Assembly (NCBI GenBank): GCA_002338895.1
Contig: DDJH01000223.1
Coordinates: 2,801-11,293, forward strand
DNA from: Lentisphaeria bacterium UBA1829
GTDB lineage: Bacteria; Verrucomicrobiota; Lentisphaeria; Victivallales; UBA1829
Length of the DNA stretch: 8,493 nucleotides
Direction: 5' to 3'
A program made the translations under genes and the position numbers. Shown here in pieces: positions 6,145 to 8,493 of this stretch. Below the pieces are notes generated by a model. It was given only the letters and a program-made list of their open reading frames with translations. It was not told the DNA's origin and searched no databases. Each line of letters begins with the position of its first letter. The first letter of the stretch is position 1.

Positions 6145-6918
6145 TCAGAATCCGGTGGGCAGATCCATGAACGCGCAGGGGATTCCGAACTTCTCCTCCA
6201 CCAGCTCGCGTACGGCGAGAACCCCCGGAATTTCCGTCCGGTAATGGCCGAGAACAATGATGGAAATCCCCGTCTCCAGCGCATAGTGATACGACTGGTG
6301 CGTGAACTCTCCGGTCACCAGACAGTCGATCCCCTCCGCGCGCATTTCGCTGAACAGCGCCGGAAACGCGCCGCCGCCCGAGATCACGCCGATCTTCTTC
6401 ACTTTCCGCGAGGACTCTCCGATAATGGAAAGATCCCCTTCCGACGGCAGTTTCTCATTCAGCAGCTCGGCGACATCCTCCACCTTTGCCATCCGGCGGA
6501 GCTGACCGGCAAACCCGATCCGGTACCCGTCATACCATCCGAACGGCGCGATCTTCTCCAGTCCGAGCAGACGGGCCATCTGAATATTGTGTCCGAATTC
6601 CGGGTTTGCATCCAGCGGCAGATGCGCCGCGTAGAGGGAGATGTTGTTTGCCGCAAGCACCGCGATCCGTTCGGCATCCACTCCGGTGATCCGTTTCAGA
6701 CTTCCGCCCCAGCTCAAACCGTGGTGGACAAAAATGAAATCGGCATCCGCATCCGCGGCATCCATGAACAACCCGGCGCAGGCGTCCACGCCGAAGACCG
6801 CCTTGGTCACGTTCCGCGATCCTTCAAACTGAAGACCGTTGTTGGAGGAATCATTCCGGAAGGCATCCAGATTCAGTATTTCGTTCAGATAGGCGCTCAC
6901 TTCGTTGATCGTCGGCAT
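6145..6918 (-). CDS. NIF3/YbgI-family dinuclear metal-centre protein
   Basis: This is a 257-residue member of the NIF3-like family (often labelled GTP cyclohydrolase I type 2), which forms toroidal hexamers with a two-metal site. The biological role is not settled. Visible features: an N-terminal region with NDSSNNGLQFEG (21-33), where relatives usually have a D-N-x-G-L pattern; the HHG metal motif (65-67) in FVHHGLSWGG; HLPLDA (99-104) supplying a histidine and an aspartate; GEFTHQSYHYA (203-213); and GHYRTE (224-229), where relatives usually have GH-x-x-S/T-E. The length matches the short form without the inserted PII-like domain. The start at 6918 has AAAGGAG upstream and gives a complete N-terminus, which means the gene begins 68 bases inside the preceding gene. 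It is followed after 4 bases by the AraC gene. Confidence 0.93.
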   Translation of the reverse strand: MPTINEVSAYLNEILNLDAFRNDSSNNGLQFEGSRNVTKAVFGVDACAGLFMDAADADADFIFVHHGLSWGGSLKRITGVDAERIAVLAANNISLYAAHLPLDANPEFGHNIQMARLLGLEKIAPFGWYDGYRIGFAGQLRRMAKVEDVAELLNEKLPSEGDLSIIGESSRKVKKIGVISGGGAFPALFSEMRAEGIDCLVTGEFTHQSYHYALETGISIIVLGHYRTEIPGVLAVRELVEEKFGIPCAFMDLPTGF

Positions 6919-7864
6919 GGTTCGGATCTCCTTTCTCCTGTTGGAAGCGTGTCAGTATGATTTTCATGCGCAGGGAATTCTGCGCGGTGTCGGCGAGTTT
7001 TTCCGCCAGTTCTTCGCCCCGGATTTTCGAGATCTCCCGGATCTCCGGGCTTGTGCAGCGGAACAGTGCGGCGTACGGACGGCGGAAACCGAGCTCCCGC
7101 AGATTCTCTTCCGCTCGGAAATAGATCCTCCGCTGAACGGCGTTCCGGAGCAGAAGATAGACCGGCCACGCCAGCGCCAGAATCCAGAACGGCCAGACCG
7201 GAAGCGGCCATCCCGCAAACTGAACGAGAATCTGCACCAGAAGAAGCAGAAGAACCGGAGCGAGAAACAGCAACGCGTCGCGATCGGTCTGGAAACAGTT
7301 TCCCATGTACCGGCGAAGCGCACTGTGAGAGATGGCATAGGCGAAATGCTCTTCCAGCATCCGGTCCATCAGCGGCGCGCGCGCGGCGTGACAGAGCTCG
7401 TGCGAGAGCAGTTCGTCGCGCGAATAGATGAAAAACTTCCGCGAGGTGCGGAAATTTTTCCGGATCAGGAACACCGGCACGGAGTCCGGCGCATCGTCCG
7501 ACAGCGCACACCCGCCCCACAGCGGACCGAGTCCCCGGCTCAGGAAATATCCCGGAGCCCAGTGAATGGAGAATCCGTATCTCCGTTTTGTCGCCTCCGC
7601 GGCCTCCTCCATGATGGACGCCGGAATGCGGGCGTCCTCCCGGATCCGGATTCCCGGATAGACCTCATACTCCTTTCCATCCGCGGTATTCTCCAGAAAA
7701 AGCAGATACCGCCTGTGCATGGAACGGATCCGTTCCACATATCCGGGAGCATCCTCCCCCTCTTTGAGCAGGAATCCCATGGAATCCAGCGTGCAGAGCG
7801 CATCCGAATCGCCCTCTGCGGCGCGGACGAGGAGTTCCTCCTCGGGAAACGGATCGTGTTCCAT
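6851..7864 (-). CDS. Unrecognised membrane protein with HExxH metalloprotease-like motif
   Basis: This is a 337-residue protein that I cannot assign to a named family. Visible features: a charged N-terminal region; an HELCH motif (155-159) inside SRDELLSHELCHAARAP, the HExxH zinc-ligand pattern; an acidic pair E171/E172 in LEEHFAYAISH, placed where gluzincin-type proteases carry their third ligand; and two hydrophobic segments (about 197-217 and 221-240) separated by a short proline/tryptophan loop, which would form a membrane hairpin. A basic/acidic cytoplasmic-like tail follows. The last roughly 23 residues come from DNA also used by nif3 and look like low-information sequence. AGGAG at 7871-7875, six bases before ATG, supports the start, which is 15 bases after the rhaB stop. 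I infer a membrane-anchored zinc peptidase; the substrate is unknown. Confidence 0.8.
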   Translation of the reverse strand: MEHDPFPEEELLVRAAEGDSDALCTLDSMGFLLKEGEDAPGYVERIRSMHRRYLLFLENTADGKEYEVYPGIRIREDARIPASIMEEAAEATKRRYGFSIHWAPGYFLSRGLGPLWGGCALSDDAPDSVPVFLIRKNFRTSRKFFIYSRDELLSHELCHAARAPLMDRMLEEHFAYAISHSALRRYMGNCFQTDRDALLFLAPVLLLLLVQILVQFAGWPLPVWPFWILALAWPVYLLLRNAVQRRIYFRAEENLRELGFRRPYAALFRCTSPEIREISKIRGEELAEKLADTAQNSLRMKIILTRFQQEKGDPNHADDQRSERLSERNTESGCLPE

Positions 7865-7879
7865 CCGGAGCTCCTGAAC

Positions 7880-8493
7880 TTAGATTTTCATGATTTCCGC
7901 AAAACGGACGGCGGCTTCTTCCCACTGCCCGGCGCAGTCGCGGCGGGGCGTATACACATCCGGCTCAAACGAACTGCGGATCAGACGGCGCGCCGATGCG
8001 ACGCTGTCGAGTTTTCCGACGGCGATCGCCTGGAGCATCGCATTGCCGATGGCGGTTGCCTCCACCGGGCCGGCCATCACGGTGCATCCGGTCGCATCCG
8101 CCGTGTACTGGCAGAGGACGGGATTCTGCGCTCCGCCGCCCATCAGATGAATCACTTCCGTCTTTTTTCCGGAAATGGAGTCGGCCTCCGCGATTGTCCG
8201 GCGGAACAGCAGGGCGAGGCTTTCGAGAAACGTTTCGATATACTCTGCCGGAGTTTCCGGGAACACCTGTCCGCTCTTGCGCATGAATTCGTCCACCGCG
8301 GCCTTCATCGACTCCGGATTGAAGAACAGCGGATGGTTCGGATTGTAGAAACAGCGGAATTTCCGGGCCCGGACCGCCTCTTCCATCATCCGGTCGTAGG
8401 AGAGCTCTTTTGCGACATCCTCCTTGAGTCCGCGGAGGATCCAGAAACCGGTCAGGTTCTTGAGGACGCGATAGGTATGCGCCCCGCCGCCTT
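7880..8493 (-). CDS. rhaB: Rhamnulokinase, C-terminal part (5' end beyond window)
   Basis: This is the last 203 residues of a FGGY-family carbohydrate kinase, open to the right edge of the window. Rhamnulokinase phosphorylates L-rhamnulose with ATP in L-rhamnose breakdown. Visible features: KNLTGFWILRGLKE near the start of the fragment, matching the family's NxxGxWLLQ region; and VIHLMGGGAQNPVLCQYTA followed by DATG and AGPVEATAIGN, the ATP-site region that is especially close to RhaB. The preferred reading runs past the internal ATG at 8389, since the frame upstream encodes conserved kinase sequence. A closely related FGGY kinase such as fuculokinase is a weaker alternative. It is the most upstream visible gene of the minus-strand cluster, and rhaA/rhaD-type partners may lie beyond the right edge. 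Confidence 0.92.
   Translation of the reverse strand, partial: GGGAHTYRVLKNLTGFWILRGLKEDVAKELSYDRMMEEAVRARKFRCFYNPNHPLFFNPESMKAAVDEFMRKSGQVFPETPAEYIETFLESLALLFRRTIAEADSISGKKTEVIHLMGGGAQNPVLCQYTADATGCTVMAGPVEATAIGNAMLQAIAVGKLDSVASARRLIRSSFEPDVYTPRRDCAGQWEEAAVRFAEIMKI

Noticed and set aside
6141..6284. Longer N-terminus for the AraC regulator
   Set aside because: The extra residues are an alternative frame of the nif3 3' end, while the ATG at 6140, just after the nif3 stop, gives a normal AraC length.
1..8493. Mobile elements, CRISPR arrays, tRNA/rRNA genes or a defence island
   Set aside because: I found no transposase or integrase sequence, direct-repeat array, structured RNA gene or toxin-antitoxin pair on reading both strands.

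Overview
The window looks like ordinary chromosomal DNA from a moderately GC-rich Gram-negative bacterium. The lipopolysaccharide-export permease at the left edge implies an outer membrane. The citramalate/isopropylmalate synthase resembles, from memory, the variant common in Bacteroides. Together with the AraC regulator, the rhamnulokinase and the codon style, this makes me suspect a Lentisphaerota (Victivallis-like) or other PVC-group organism. That placement is an inference from gene content and was not tested by any search.

Layout, left to right. (1) 1-668, minus strand: the 5' part of an LptF/LptG-family permease, cut by the window edge. (2) 669-878: a divergent promoter region in which both putative -10 regions share the same 10-mer. 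(3) 879-1958, plus strand: serC, phosphoserine aminotransferase, followed by a near-perfect intrinsic terminator at 2003-2046. (4) 2067-2993, plus strand: a CorA-family divalent cation transporter whose signature GMN motif reads GMS. (5) 3037-3522, minus strand: an O6-alkylguanine-DNA alkyltransferase. It converges on corA, and a strong hairpin terminator partly overlaps its 3' end. (6) 3610-5148, minus strand: a LeuA/CimA-type synthase with a C-terminal regulatory domain and a good sigma70-like promoter at 5213-5241. (7) 5283-8493, minus strand: a tight cluster transcribed right to left. It holds the end of rhaB (rhamnulokinase), an unrecognised membrane protein with an HELCH zinc-protease-like motif, a NIF3-family protein, and an AraC-type regulator. 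Gaps in this cluster are 15 nt, a 68-bp overlap, and 4 nt, so it reads as one operon.

The parts cover housekeeping (serine/vitamin B6, branched-chain or citramalate-derived acids, DNA repair, Mg2+ transport, LPS export) plus one sugar-related operon. I see no mobile element, CRISPR array, tRNA, rRNA or obvious horizontally acquired island, and no clear new system. The items most worth a second look are the membrane HExxH protein joined to rhaB and nif3, its 68-bp overlap with nif3, the GMS-variant CorA, and the paired divergent promoters.
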